A DNA stretch of 23,075 bases from Bacteroidota bacterium. GTDB taxonomy: Bacteria > Bacteroidota > Bacteroidia > JAADEI01. This document shows, one piece after another, positions 7,396-16,324 of this stretch. Each line of letters begins with the position of its first letter. Within the stretch, counting starts at the first letter, position 1. Location: contig JAJRPU010000018.1 in assembly GCA_024280615.1 (NCBI GenBank), positions 1-23,075 of the forward strand. Reading direction: 5' to 3'. The notes beneath the pieces were generated by a model, which saw only the letters and a program-made list of their open reading frames with translations, was not told the origin of the DNA and searched no databases. Position numbers and translations under genes: made by a program.

Positions 7396-8756
7396 TGCTG
7401 AAGGTTTCCGTATCTGGAATTAGAGGAATCTTTGGTGAGGATTTAACTCCTGAGGTTGTTGAGAGTTGGGTGAAGGCATACGCCCTCTGGCTCAAAGAAA
7501 AATATCCAGACAGGGAAGGCTGGGCTATAGTCATTGGTTCAGATGCCCGACCCTCCAGATTCCCTATTAAGCACATGATTGTATCCATAATGCAATGGAT
7601 GGGCATAACTGTATATGACGCCGGATTAATTCCGACCCCTACGGCAGGAATAACCATTAGGAACCTGAAGGCTGAAGGAGGCATAATGGTTACTGCCAGT
7701 CACAACCCAGAAGAATGGAATGCTCTCAAGTTCTTTAATGCTGAAGGTGAATTTTTAAGTCAAGAAGACATAGAAAGGTTAAAAGCACTCTTAAATGCTA
7801 AGCCTAAATATGCAACATGGGGTTCCATAGGACAATATGTTAGATACACTGAAGCCCTTGACTTGCATATTAAAGCAATCACTTCGCATTCATTGGTTAA
7901 GTTGTCTCAAATTGAGAAGCAACAATTTCGCATTGTTGTTGACCCTGTTAATTCAGTTGGTGCCATAGCCATTCCGAAACTATTACGTGAATTGGGGGTT
8001 GCGGTAGTTGAACTAATTAACGACCATCCACCGGGACTGTTTGCCCACAAGCCTGAACCGCTGGAAGAAAACCTGCAGGATTTAATGAAAGCCGTCAGGA
8101 AACATAAGGCTGATTTAGGGATTGCCGTTGACCCTGATGGCGACAGGCTAGCCCTCGTAACAGAAGCGGGAACATATTTTGGTGAGGAATACACCCTTGT
8201 TGCGGCAGCTGATTATGTCCTTAATCACAAAAAAGGTCCTGTGGTGTCCAACGTGGCATCTTCTATGGCTCTGAAAAAGGTAGCCGAGAAATACGGTGTT
8301 CCATATTATAGTGCTCCGGTTGGCGAAATAAATGTAGTGCGAAAGATGAAGGAAGTGGGTGCGGTGATTGGCGGTGAAGGGAACGGTGGCGTTATATTCC
8401 CGGACATACACTATGGTCGCGACGCCCTAACTGGAATCGCTTTAATCCTCTCTGGCTTGGCTGAAAAGGAAATATATCTAAGTGAATGGAAGAAAAAATT
8501 ACCACATTTTGAAATGGTCAAGGAAAACATACACATTAGCGAATCAATCAATATTGAGGAATTCGTTCAGAAACTAATTGTACAACTCAAGCCTGCAGAG
8601 GTTGACAGGACAGACGGCGTTAAACTCCTGTGGGAAGATAGTTGGGTTCTAATTAGGGAATCAAACACTGAGCCGCTATTGAGAATTTATGCTGAGGCTC
8701 CAACGAAAGAAAAAGCCCTTGCTTTCGTTTCTAAGGTAAAGCAACTTATTCAATAA
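7395..8756 (+). CDS. glmM: Phosphoglucosamine mutase / phosphohexomutase family
   Basis: Alpha-D-phosphohexomutase of 453 residues, which interconverts sugar 6-phosphate and sugar 1-phosphate through a phosphoserine. The four family signatures are in order: the phosphoserine loop TASHNP with Ser102; the metal-binding loop DPDGDR (codons near 8131); the sugar-binding loop GEGNGG (near 8379); and the phosphate-binding loop RESNTEP near the C-terminus (codons near 8656). Overall it resembles the Bacteroidetes proteins annotated GlmM, which make glucosamine-1-phosphate for UDP-GlcNAc, peptidoglycan and LPS. The GEGNGG loop is also found in bifunctional phosphomannomutase/phosphoglucomutases, so substrate is not settled by sequence alone. 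It overlaps fabD by one base and precedes alaS by 18 bases, so it is very likely co-transcribed with both. Confidence 0.85.
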   Translation: MLKVSVSGIRGIFGEDLTPEVVESWVKAYALWLKEKYPDREGWAIVIGSDARPSRFPIKHMIVSIMQWMGITVYDAGLIPTPTAGITIRNLKAEGGIMVTASHNPEEWNALKFFNAEGEFLSQEDIERLKALLNAKPKYATWGSIGQYVRYTEALDLHIKAITSHSLVKLSQIEKQQFRIVVDPVNSVGAIAIPKLLRELGVAVVELINDHPPGLFAHKPEPLEENLQDLMKAVRKHKADLGIAVDPDGDRLALVTEAGTYFGEEYTLVAAADYVLNHKKGPVVSNVASSMALKKVAEKYGVPYYSAPVGEINVVRKMKEVGAVIGGEGNGGVIFPDIHYGRDALTGIALILSGLAEKEIYLSEWKKKLPHFEMVKENIHISESINIEEFVQKLIVQLKPAEVDRTDGVKLLWEDSWVLIRESNTEPLLRIYAEAPTKEKALAFVSKVKQLIQ

Positions 8757-8774
8757 ATCCAAAAAGTATTTGCT

Positions 8775-11399
8775 ATGGGAAATAAAGAGTTTTGGTCTGC
8801 ATCCAAGATTAGAGCCACTTTCCTTGAGTTCTTCAAGGGCAAGGACCATCTGATTGTGCCTTCAGACCCTATTGTGAGACACGGCGACCCAACGCTTATG
8901 TTCACAAACGCTGGAATGAACCAGTTCAAAGACGTCTTCTTGGGATACAAGGAACCGCCTGCCCCACGGGTTGCCAACACACAACGATGCCTGCGGGTCT
9001 CCGGGAAACATAACGACCTTGAACAGGTTGGATACGACGGCTATCACCACACTATGTTTGAAATGCTTGGCAACTGGTCATTTGGCGACTATTTTAAGCG
9101 AGAGGCTATCCATTGGGCTTGGGAACTGCTCACAAAAGTTTATAAAATCCCGAAAGACAGGCTATATGCCACATATTTTGGCGGTGAAAGGGGGATAGAA
9201 CCAGACCTTGAAACAAAGGAGATTTGGAAGGAAATACTTCCCGAGGACAGGATTCTGCCCTTCGGAATGAAGGACAACTTCTGGGAAATGGGGGACACGG
9301 GACCTTGTGGTCCCTGCACGGAAATACATATTGACTTGCGTCCGGAAGAAGAACGTCAGAAAATCAAAGCACAAGAACTAATCAACCAAGACCATCCCTT
9401 CGTTATTGAACTATGGAACTTGGTGTTCATACAATTCAATCGCAAGGAAGACGGCACTCTGGAACGCTTAAAAACACACTATGTTGACACCGGAATGGGC
9501 TTGGAACGGCTGGCTATGGCTCTTCAAGGCGTTGATGAAACGTATAAAACAGACCTGTTCACACAGCTAATTCAATTTGTGGAAGAACATGCAGGTGTTT
9601 CCTACGGGGAAAACGAGAAGACCACGGTAGCTATTCGGGTTGTTGTGGACCATATCAGGGCTGTTGCATTTGCTATTGCAGACGGGGCTCTTCCTGCAAG
9701 CACCGGTCCGGGATATGTAGTCAGACGACTGCTTCGCAGGGCAGTGAGATACTATTATCAATATCTGGAAATCAAGGAACCATTCCTGTATAAACTATTG
9801 CCAATTCTTGTGAAACAATTTGAGAATGTCTTTCCGGAAATAAAGAAGCAAGAGCATTTTGTAGCAATGGTCATTAAAGAAGAAGAAGCACAATTCTTAA
9901 AAACACTTTCTGTTGGACTCAAGCGATTTCAAGAGGTTGCGGAGGCATCCCGCCAATCGGGCATCATTTCCGGAAAACACGTATTTGAACTGTATGACAC
10001 TTATGGCTTCCCGCCTGACCTAACTGATTTGCTTGCCAGAGAAAAAGGCTTGAAGATAGACCTTGAAGGGTTCCATCAACACATGGCTGAACAGAGAGAA
10101 CGGGCTCGTAAAGCACAACAACAGAAAATAAGCGACTGGTACATCGTTAAAGAGAAAGAGCCTGAATTCGTGGGATATGACACGCTGGAAACAGAAACCA
10201 AAATACTCAGATGGCGGGAAGTGGAAGATAAGAAAGGGAAAAAATATCACATTGTTCTTGAGAAAACACCGTTTTATGCAGAGGGAGGCGGTCAAGTGGG
10301 AGACAAAGGCGTTTTGAAAACTTCAAAAGGAGACATAAAAGTTCTGGACACTCAAAAGGAAATGAACCTTATTTATGTGATTACAGAGGACTTGCCCCCT
10401 GTTGATGAATCAGTTGTTGCCATCGTGGACACTGAGAAGCGGAAGCGTGCCGAGCAACACCATAGTGCTACACACCTACTACACGCTACACTGAGGAAAC
10501 TGCTTGGTCCACATGTCCAACAAAAAGGTTCCTATTTGGACGACCAATACCTGCGATTTGACTTTTCGCATCCCAAGCCACTAACTAAGGAAGAACTCAA
10601 AGCAATTGAAAAACTGGTCAATCAGAAGATTCAGGAAAACATTCCGTTAAAGGAGTACAGAAACATTCCCATTTCGGAAGCCCTTGCGATGGGAGCCCTC
10701 GCCTTCTTCGGCGAGAAATACGGCGAGCGGGTCAGGGTCGTCGTCTTTGACCCGGAATTTAGCATTGAGTTATGTGGTGGGACACACGTTAAAGCAACTG
10801 GTGAAATAGGCATATTTAAAATCACTTCAGAAAGTGGTGTGTCGGCAGGAATCAGGCGTATAGAAGCCCGGGCTGGGATGTCCGCCTTAGAACTAATCCA
10901 ACAACAGGATGTACTCTTATCGCAACTAAGAAAAACTTTCAAGAGCCCAGATATATTAAAAGCCGTTGAGAACCTGCAAAATCAAGTGAAGACCCTCAAA
11001 AAAGAAAAAGAGAAACTCGCAGAAGAGATACTCAAAACCCATATGGAAGACATTAAAAACAAAGCGATTGACCTTAATGGAGCAACCCTGTTCACAGGAG
11101 TTATCCCACTTTCACCGGACCAAGTTAAAAAGGCTGTTTTCCAACTGAGAAAGAAACCTAATGCTATTGTTGTTCTGGGGTCCACAGGTAGTCCTAAAGG
11201 GGCTCTGTTCATTGCCGTGTCGCAAGACTTTACATCTAAAATCAATGCCTCTGAACTAATTAAAGAATTTGGTTCCAAGATAGGGGCATCGGGAGGCGGT
11301 AAACCTCATTTCGCTCAGGCGGGAGGGGCAGACCCAACGAAGATAAATGAAGCAGTGGAACAAATAGCACAACATATCATCAATCTTCTAAAAGCATAA
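8775..11399 (+). CDS. alaS: Alanine--tRNA ligase
   Basis: Class II aminoacyl-tRNA synthetase that charges tRNA-Ala and clears mischarged Ser/Gly. All usual parts are present in 874 residues. The N-terminal catalytic domain carries motif 1 around HGDPTLMFTNAGMNQF and the TQRCLR and GNWSFGDYFK stretches. A tRNA-recognition region is followed by an editing domain with HxxxH (His563, His567) and CxxxH (Cys667, His671), the zinc and editing residues corresponding to E. coli 564, 568, 666 and 670. A coiled-coil stretch (about 730-760, Lys/Glu rich) leads to the C-Ala domain, which ends with a glycine-rich KPHFAQAGGAD segment. Nothing is missing. Third gene of the fabD run; no clear Shine-Dalgarno. 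Confidence 0.97.
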   Translation: MGNKEFWSASKIRATFLEFFKGKDHLIVPSDPIVRHGDPTLMFTNAGMNQFKDVFLGYKEPPAPRVANTQRCLRVSGKHNDLEQVGYDGYHHTMFEMLGNWSFGDYFKREAIHWAWELLTKVYKIPKDRLYATYFGGERGIEPDLETKEIWKEILPEDRILPFGMKDNFWEMGDTGPCGPCTEIHIDLRPEEERQKIKAQELINQDHPFVIELWNLVFIQFNRKEDGTLERLKTHYVDTGMGLERLAMALQGVDETYKTDLFTQLIQFVEEHAGVSYGENEKTTVAIRVVVDHIRAVAFAIADGALPASTGPGYVVRRLLRRAVRYYYQYLEIKEPFLYKLLPILVKQFENVFPEIKKQEHFVAMVIKEEEAQFLKTLSVGLKRFQEVAEASRQSGIISGKHVFELYDTYGFPPDLTDLLAREKGLKIDLEGFHQHMAEQRERARKAQQQKISDWYIVKEKEPEFVGYDTLETETKILRWREVEDKKGKKYHIVLEKTPFYAEGGGQVGDKGVLKTSKGDIKVLDTQKEMNLIYVITEDLPPVDESVVAIVDTEKRKRAEQHHSATHLLHATLRKLLGPHVQQKGSYLDDQYLRFDFSHPKPLTKEELKAIEKLVNQKIQENIPLKEYRNIPISEALAMGALAFFGEKYGERVRVVVFDPEFSIELCGGTHVKATGEIGIFKITSESGVSAGIRRIEARAGMSALELIQQQDVLLSQLRKTFKSPDILKAVENLQNQVKTLKKEKEKLAEEILKTHMEDIKNKAIDLNGATLFTGVIPLSPDQVKKAVFQLRKKPNAIVVLGSTGSPKGALFIAVSQDFTSKINASELIKEFGSKIGASGGGKPHFAQAGGADPTKINEAVEQIAQHIINLLKA

Positions 11400-11406
11400 A
11401 CTCAGC

Positions 11407-12009
11407 ATGGATACACTATTCTGGAAAGACCTTATTACCGTAACCATGACCCTTTTCGCTATTATTGATATAATAGGTAATCTTCCAATATTTATAGATT
11501 TATACCGCACTTGGGGTGCAATACCTCACATTAGAACAACTATCTATTCCGTAGGGTTCATGGTTGCTTTCTGGCTGGCAGGAGATTCAATCCTTGCCCT
11601 TGTGGGAATTGATGTCCATTCCTTCGCCATCGCCGGTGCAATAGTGATTTTCATAATTGCAATTGAAATGATTCTGGGAGTTCACATATTCAAAGACGAC
11701 GGCACCACCGGCAAAGATTCCGAAATGTCAAGAGCTATGGTCCCTCTCACCTTCCCACTAATCGCCGGACCGGGAACACTAACAACAATCCTATCCCTAA
11801 AAGCACACTATAACAACACAATCATCCTCATAGGCATCCTGATAAACATGGCAATAATCTGGATTGTGCTTAGCCTAATCCCTCACATGCAAAAATTTAT
11901 TAAGCCGGGAGTCTTAGCTGTACTAAGAAGGCTGTTTGGAATAGTCCTTATGGCTATCGCTGTGAAAATGTTCCTTGGCAATCTGTTTCAATTATTGAGA
12001 AGTTTGTGA
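11407..12009 (+). CDS. MarC family inner-membrane protein
   Basis: A 200-residue polytopic membrane protein of the MarC (UPF0056) family. I count six hydrophobic segments at about residues 9-31, 44-66, 72-92, 112-132, 136-157 and 170-195. The family hallmarks are an N-terminal FAIIDIIGNLPIF segment (usual form F-A-x-x-x-P-x-G-x-x-P) and LIAGPGTLTTIL in the fourth segment. The first proposed role, in multiple antibiotic resistance, has been withdrawn for E. coli MarC, and the function of the family is unknown; transport is a guess from topology. It follows alaS by seven bases and is probably the last gene of the fabD run. Confidence 0.85.
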   Translation: MDTLFWKDLITVTMTLFAIIDIIGNLPIFIDLYRTWGAIPHIRTTIYSVGFMVAFWLAGDSILALVGIDVHSFAIAGAIVIFIIAIEMILGVHIFKDDGTTGKDSEMSRAMVPLTFPLIAGPGTLTTILSLKAHYNNTIILIGILINMAIIWIVLSLIPHMQKFIKPGVLAVLRRLFGIVLMAIAVKMFLGNLFQLLRSL

Positions 12010-12268
12010 AGGGTTTGAACACAGAATCTCCAGAGTCCTTTTAAACCACGGTGTTGCACAGAGATACTGTGTTAAGTTCCCAAATAAGTATTACATTGTT
12101 TGCTTTTATTTTCATTAACAGTAAGCAAGAACAAAAAAAGTACTATATAGTTTATTCCATACATACAAATCCCGTATTGCACATTAGTAACCCGGCATTG
12201 ATATGGCTTAAAAGAGGTGTTTGGGTTTTAATCTTTCAGAGTAGTATATATAACTATATGCTAAATCC
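12010..12268. other. Non-coding gap between convergent marC and the ThiF-rhodanese gene
   Basis: AT-rich spacer of 259 bases between two convergent genes. A small inverted repeat, CACAG-AGATA-CTGTG, lies at 12057-12071 but has only five paired bases and no U-run, so I do not call it a terminator. An open frame from 12051 runs antisense into the next gene and has no recognisable features. Nothing else is seen. Confidence 0.5.
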
Positions 12269-13366
12269 TTATCTAGATAATTCATCTTCTGCCATTCTGG
12301 CAAAATCAGTAATGTTCGCTTTAAGACTAAAGACATTATCATAACCCATTTGTCTGAGAATCTGTGTTAAGTAACCGCTTGTGTTTCCTGTGTTGCAAAA
12401 CAGGACTACTGTCTTATCTTTTGGGATTTCGTTAATTCGTTGTTCAAATTCTGCAGCGGGAATTATTTTATGCGGGACTGCCTCGGCACGTAGCATTGCA
12501 TTTCCTCTGACGTCAATCCAGACCACATCGTCCCTTTTGAGCCACTGTCTTGCCTCCTCTAAATCTATCTCGTAAGGTTTCTTAAAAAATCTAAACATCG
12601 TGCATGGAATTTTGTAATTAAATCGCTTTATTTCAGTAAGTGTCTTCGGTTGTTTTTTATTAGTAGTTGGCTGAATAGCTAATGTTTCCCAAGTGTTTTG
12701 TTTCAGGTCAATAATAAGCAGTTTGCTATCCAGCCCTTCCAAGCCTGTGATATATTTAATGGCTTCTGAAGCCTGAAAGGTTCCAATTAGTGCTGGCAGG
12801 CTTGCCAAAACGCCTATTTCAGAGCAAGATATGTAAGAGAAATCTGGTTCAGGGAAAATGTCCCTATAAGTTATTTTACTTTTTCCGCTAAATAGGGCGA
12901 CCTGTCCTGTGAACCGCTCTGCTGCACCAAACACAACAGGAATATCCATAACGTAGCCATAGTCAGACAAGAGATAATGTGTTCCGGCGTTGTCAGAGCA
13001 ATCTATGATTATGTCTGGCTTTCCAACAAGACTATCAATGTTTGCAGGCGACACAAATTCTGTGCGTGCTATAACTGTAATGTCATGATTTATTTCTTGG
13101 ATTTTTTCTGCGGCAACTTTTGCTTTAGGCTTGCCAATGTCCCTATCTGAATAAATGGGTTGTCTGTTTAGATTTGACAGTTCTATTTTGTCTCCGTCAA
13201 TTATAGTGATTTTTCCAAATCCTGCTGAAGCCAGAATGGGCAGTGCACCGGAAGCCAGTCCACCGGCTCCCACTACCACTACTGAACTATTAGACACCTT
13301 TAACTGTCCGTCTTTGCCTATCCCTTCCAAATTAACGTGAGACAAATGTCGTTCCAAGTTTATCAT
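12269..13366 (-). CDS. ThiF/MoeB-type adenylyltransferase fused to a rhodanese domain
   Basis: E1-like enzyme that would adenylate the C-terminus of a small ubiquitin-like sulfur carrier (ThiS/MoaD type); the C-terminal rhodanese could supply sulfane sulfur. Start taken as ATG 13366 (365 residues); an upstream GTG at 13372 would add two residues. The nucleotide-binding loop is GAGGLASG (33-40), followed by ELSNLNRQ, the Arg finger region typical of the family. Cys181 in ISCSEIGVL sits where the thioester cysteine is found. The rhodanese domain covers about 265-365 with active-site loop CNTGNTS (Cys324). Odd: no CxxC pair is present, so the zinc site of most MoeB/ThiF proteins is missing (YRDIFPEPD replaces the usual CxxC-containing stretch). 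Gap to the upstream receptor gene is 22 bases, implying co-transcription. No thiS/moaD gene is nearby. Cofactor pathway (thiamin, molybdopterin, other) cannot be decided. Confidence 0.85.
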   Translation of the reverse strand: MINLERHLSHVNLEGIGKDGQLKVSNSSVVVVGAGGLASGALPILASAGFGKITIIDGDKIELSNLNRQPIYSDRDIGKPKAKVAAEKIQEINHDITVIARTEFVSPANIDSLVGKPDIIIDCSDNAGTHYLLSDYGYVMDIPVVFGAAERFTGQVALFSGKSKITYRDIFPEPDFSYISCSEIGVLASLPALIGTFQASEAIKYITGLEGLDSKLLIIDLKQNTWETLAIQPTTNKKQPKTLTEIKRFNYKIPCTMFRFFKKPYEIDLEEARQWLKRDDVVWIDVRGNAMLRAEAVPHKIIPAAEFEQRINEIPKDKTVVLFCNTGNTSGYLTQILRQMGYDNVFSLKANITDFARMAEDELSR

Positions 13367-13388
13367 AGCCACTGAAAATAACGCAATG

Positions 13389-15650
13389 CTATTTGAATTT
13401 AAGTTTTAAGCCGACAATTGGAATAAGCGGCAACTGATAAACAATATCTCCCGTGACTCTGTTGACATAAAAAACATTTCTACGGTTATATGCATTGAAC
13501 AGGCTAAAGTAAGATATAAGAGTTGCCCTATGGGAAAGGAAGAATCTATATTCTGCATGCAGGTCAAGGCGATGATAAGGTGGCAAGCGATACTTATTAT
13601 AGTTCTTCTCGTCAAGTATAATTCCAGGGTTGAAATCACCTGTAATGTAGTCGTCTGTGATGCCTCCTGGAAAGTCATATTGCGGATAGAATCCTGCTGT
13701 TGGTGTGTAGGGAAGTCCTGAACCAAACATCCACCGTGCAGAAAACATCCACTGTTTTGCTTTTCCTGCCTCGTAGGAAATAAGCAGATTGGTGTAGTGC
13801 CTTCGGTCAAACCAAGGAAAGTATTCCCTTATACCATCGTTGCGAATGACGTAAGTAAACACATAGCTTGCCTGTGTCCAGAGCCTATTAACACGATATG
13901 CAATCATAATGTCAAATCCAGTAGCGTAACCGTCTTCAACAATGTAATCTGGGTCTGTTGGGAACATTTTATATCTGTTAACAGAAAAGAGTCTAAAGAA
14001 TTTTTTATAGAATGTTTCTATGTTAACTTCCAAGTTTTGCATAGGTTCCCATTCAGTGCCTGCAATAACGTGGAAAGCACTTTGCAAATTTGAATTTATA
14101 GGTTTTCCTTGCCACTGCAAGGTCCCTTCTGGCAGATTAAGAAAACCAACAAATAGTTGAGTTATTTCCACATCAGAAACCGTGGTGAAAAGGCTTTGAG
14201 TATATATTCCCGTAGCCATCTTGAAGCGTAGTTTATCAGAGTAGTTATATTTCGTAGAAAGGCGTGGTTCTGGTAACAGGTATCCTCCAGTGGCATAGTA
14301 ATGTAACCTAAACCCTGGCTCAAATATAAATTTTTGTTTCCAATTACGTCGTGCTTTTATGTAAAGGACTAATTCCGAGACGTTTCTCCTATATGTAATG
14401 CGTTGATTAAAAATATTAAAGAATTCCAGTTCCGAAGAGTATCCTTGCATAGTAACTCCATATTGCAATAGGCGACGTTCGGCTCCGTGATACTGGACAA
14501 AAATTTCGGCGAGGAAGCTAGATAGCACACTCAAAGACGGTTTTGAATTAGGAACCTGCATAATTGACTGATACTTACTATATCCAAGGACTCCCCCGAG
14601 CAGGAACCGTGTTCCGGGCGGTGACACAACGAAATTGACTCCTCCCCCTGAATTTTTCCAAGCGTATTGAGCATCTGGAAAACCTACAGAATCACTAAAG
14701 TTAAACCAGAAACCAGATACCCGACTACCCTTTTTGCTACGAAGCGTCATCTTCCCAAAGAAATCAAGAAACCGATAGGGTAAATTACCACTGTCAATAA
14801 AGGAATATACTTTAGGTGCCACTGCATCAAGCCGACTTACTTGACTTCCAAAAACTATTCCCGAACCATGCTTATTAAATGGTAGAGAGAACCAGGCATC
14901 CGAGACAAACGGATTAATAGCCACGCCTCCATTAAACCGTTTACGAGGTTCCAGACTTTTTATATCTAAGACTGCCGAGAGCCTGCCCCCATATTCCGCA
15001 TTAAATCCACCTGTGTAGAGAGTAACCGACCTGATAATATCACTCTGGAAAACAGAAAACAATCCGAGAGAATGTTGGTACTGGAATATTGGCACTCCAT
15101 CCAGTAGTGTAAGGGTTTGCACGGGTGTCCCTCCCCGGATAAAAATTTGGCCTCCCACGTCTCCTGTTGAAACAACTCCCGGCAGGGTCTGTAGATATTG
15201 AATTATATCCTGTTTCCCTATTGAGGGAAGTCGTTTTATTTGCGTTGGGCTTATTCTGAACATTGACGTTCTTGCCTCCTGAAGTGCTTGCTGTCTTGCC
15301 GTAGTTATTGTTATTGTTTTAAGTTTTACTGACGTAGTTTTAAGATTAAAGCGCTTAGTAACAACCTGCCCAGCCTTTAACGTTATTTGTTCTTTTAATG
15401 TGTCGTATCCAATCATAAATGCAAGCAGTGTGTATGTCCCTGGTTTCAAAGTGAAAGCAAAGAATCCCTCGTCATTAGTTAAGGTAACACTTCCAGTTTC
15501 TTTAATCATAACATAGGCAAAGGGAAGAGGTTCAGCAGTCTCTTGGTCAAAAATAAAGCCTTTTAAATAAGAATCTTGGGCTTGGGCAATGAAAGTTCCA
15601 AACCATAAGAAGAGAACTCTGAAAAATTTATTCAATGCAAGCTTATCCAT
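13389..15650 (-). CDS. TonB-dependent outer-membrane receptor with carboxypeptidase-like domain
   Basis: Outer-membrane beta-barrel that imports a ligand using energy from TonB. A signal peptide (1-24, ending AQA) is followed by a carboxypeptidase regulatory-like beta-sandwich (about 27-105, LKGFIFDQETAEPLPFAYV onward), common in Bacteroidota receptors. The plug domain (about 135-235) contains LLDGVPIF and YTGGFNAEYGGRLSAVLDI, and the rest is barrel with many aromatic alternating strands to the C-terminus. At 753 residues it is much shorter than SusC proteins, and there is no SusD partner, so glycan import is not indicated. The ligand is unknown. It sits 17 bases after the yciO-like gene and ahead of the ThiF-rhodanese gene on the same strand. 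No regulatory sequence for it is visible, so it probably depends on the sucC promoter. Confidence 0.9.
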   Translation of the reverse strand: MDKLALNKFFRVLFLWFGTFIAQAQDSYLKGFIFDQETAEPLPFAYVMIKETGSVTLTNDEGFFAFTLKPGTYTLLAFMIGYDTLKEQITLKAGQVVTKRFNLKTTSVKLKTITITTARQQALQEARTSMFRISPTQIKRLPSIGKQDIIQYLQTLPGVVSTGDVGGQIFIRGGTPVQTLTLLDGVPIFQYQHSLGLFSVFQSDIIRSVTLYTGGFNAEYGGRLSAVLDIKSLEPRKRFNGGVAINPFVSDAWFSLPFNKHGSGIVFGSQVSRLDAVAPKVYSFIDSGNLPYRFLDFFGKMTLRSKKGSRVSGFWFNFSDSVGFPDAQYAWKNSGGGVNFVVSPPGTRFLLGGVLGYSKYQSIMQVPNSKPSLSVLSSFLAEIFVQYHGAERRLLQYGVTMQGYSSELEFFNIFNQRITYRRNVSELVLYIKARRNWKQKFIFEPGFRLHYYATGGYLLPEPRLSTKYNYSDKLRFKMATGIYTQSLFTTVSDVEITQLFVGFLNLPEGTLQWQGKPINSNLQSAFHVIAGTEWEPMQNLEVNIETFYKKFFRLFSVNRYKMFPTDPDYIVEDGYATGFDIMIAYRVNRLWTQASYVFTYVIRNDGIREYFPWFDRRHYTNLLISYEAGKAKQWMFSARWMFGSGLPYTPTAGFYPQYDFPGGITDDYITGDFNPGIILDEKNYNKYRLPPYHRLDLHAEYRFFLSHRATLISYFSLFNAYNRRNVFYVNRVTGDIVYQLPLIPIVGLKLKFK

Positions 15651-15667
15651 TGCTACATTTTAGGATT

Positions 15668-16291
15668 TCACAATATCAGTTCACCGGCTCCTTGTCTTAT
15701 TACAACTGGTTCATCACCGGTTAGGTCTACCACTGTCGTGGGCGTTGTTCCCCTTGGTCCCGCATCAACAACTATATCCACAATCTTTCCATATCTTTCA
15801 AAGATTTCCATAGGGTCGGTCATATATCCTTTAATTTCATCTTCTTCATCATATAAGGAAGTAGTGATCAGTGGCTCACCCAATTCTTCAACTATGGCTA
15901 TTGGAACTGGATCATTAGGAATCCTGATTCCTATGGTGTGTCGTCTATTAAGGAAAGTTCTGGGTATTTTAGCCGAGGCAGGAAGGATAAAAGTGAAAGG
16001 ACCAGGCAGATGCTTCTTCAGAAGTCTAAAAGTTGACTTATCCATTGGCGAAACATACTCTGATACTTGAGAAAAATTATCACAAATGATAGAAAATGTT
16101 GCTTTAGCAGGCTCAATACGCTTCAACTCACACAGCCGTTCAATGGCATCCTTCCTTGAGAAAGCTACACCCATGGCGTACACACTATCCGTTGGAAAGA
16201 TTGCCACTCCTCCTTCCTTAAGAATCTCAGCAACCTGTTGAATTTTCCTTTTCTGTGGTGACTGTGGATAAACAACTATTCTCTGTCCCAT
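15668..16291 (-). CDS. TsaC/YrdC/YciO family protein, YciO-like
   Basis: Nucleotide and dsRNA-binding fold of the Sua5/YrdC/YciO family. TsaC members make threonylcarbamoyl-AMP for the t6A37 tRNA modification; E. coli YciO is a paralogue of unsettled role. ATG at 16291 is preferred over the TTG at 16297, giving 207 residues, near YciO length (206). The closest fit is YciO: IFPTDSVYAMGV near the start, PGPFTFILPAS, RRHTIGIRIPNDP, LITTSLYDEED and TTVVDLTGDEPVVIRQGAGE at the end. The SxN and KxR motifs needed for catalysis in TsaC are not clearly present (TSL instead of SAN), so a YciO-type function is more likely than TsaC. It follows sucC by about 33 bases; a short ACAAC/GTTGT inverted repeat (16294-16313) is too weak to call a terminator. 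Confidence 0.82.
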   Translation of the reverse strand: MGQRIVVYPQSPQKRKIQQVAEILKEGGVAIFPTDSVYAMGVAFSRKDAIERLCELKRIEPAKATFSIICDNFSQVSEYVSPMDKSTFRLLKKHLPGPFTFILPASAKIPRTFLNRRHTIGIRIPNDPVPIAIVEELGEPLITTSLYDEEDEIKGYMTDPMEIFERYGKIVDIVVDAGPRGTTPTTVVDLTGDEPVVIRQGAGELIL

Positions 16292-16324
16292 TGACAACTA
16301 TTTTAACTGTTGTTTATGTAGTAA

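Noticed and set aside
12057..12071. CACAG/CTGTG inverted repeat as a terminator between convergent genes
   Set aside because: Five paired bases, AT-rich loop and no following U-run on either strand.
12051..12344. Plus-strand open frame of 97 codons after marC
   Set aside because: It runs antisense into the ThiF-rhodanese gene, has no recognisable domain and no promoter; treated as a chance frame.
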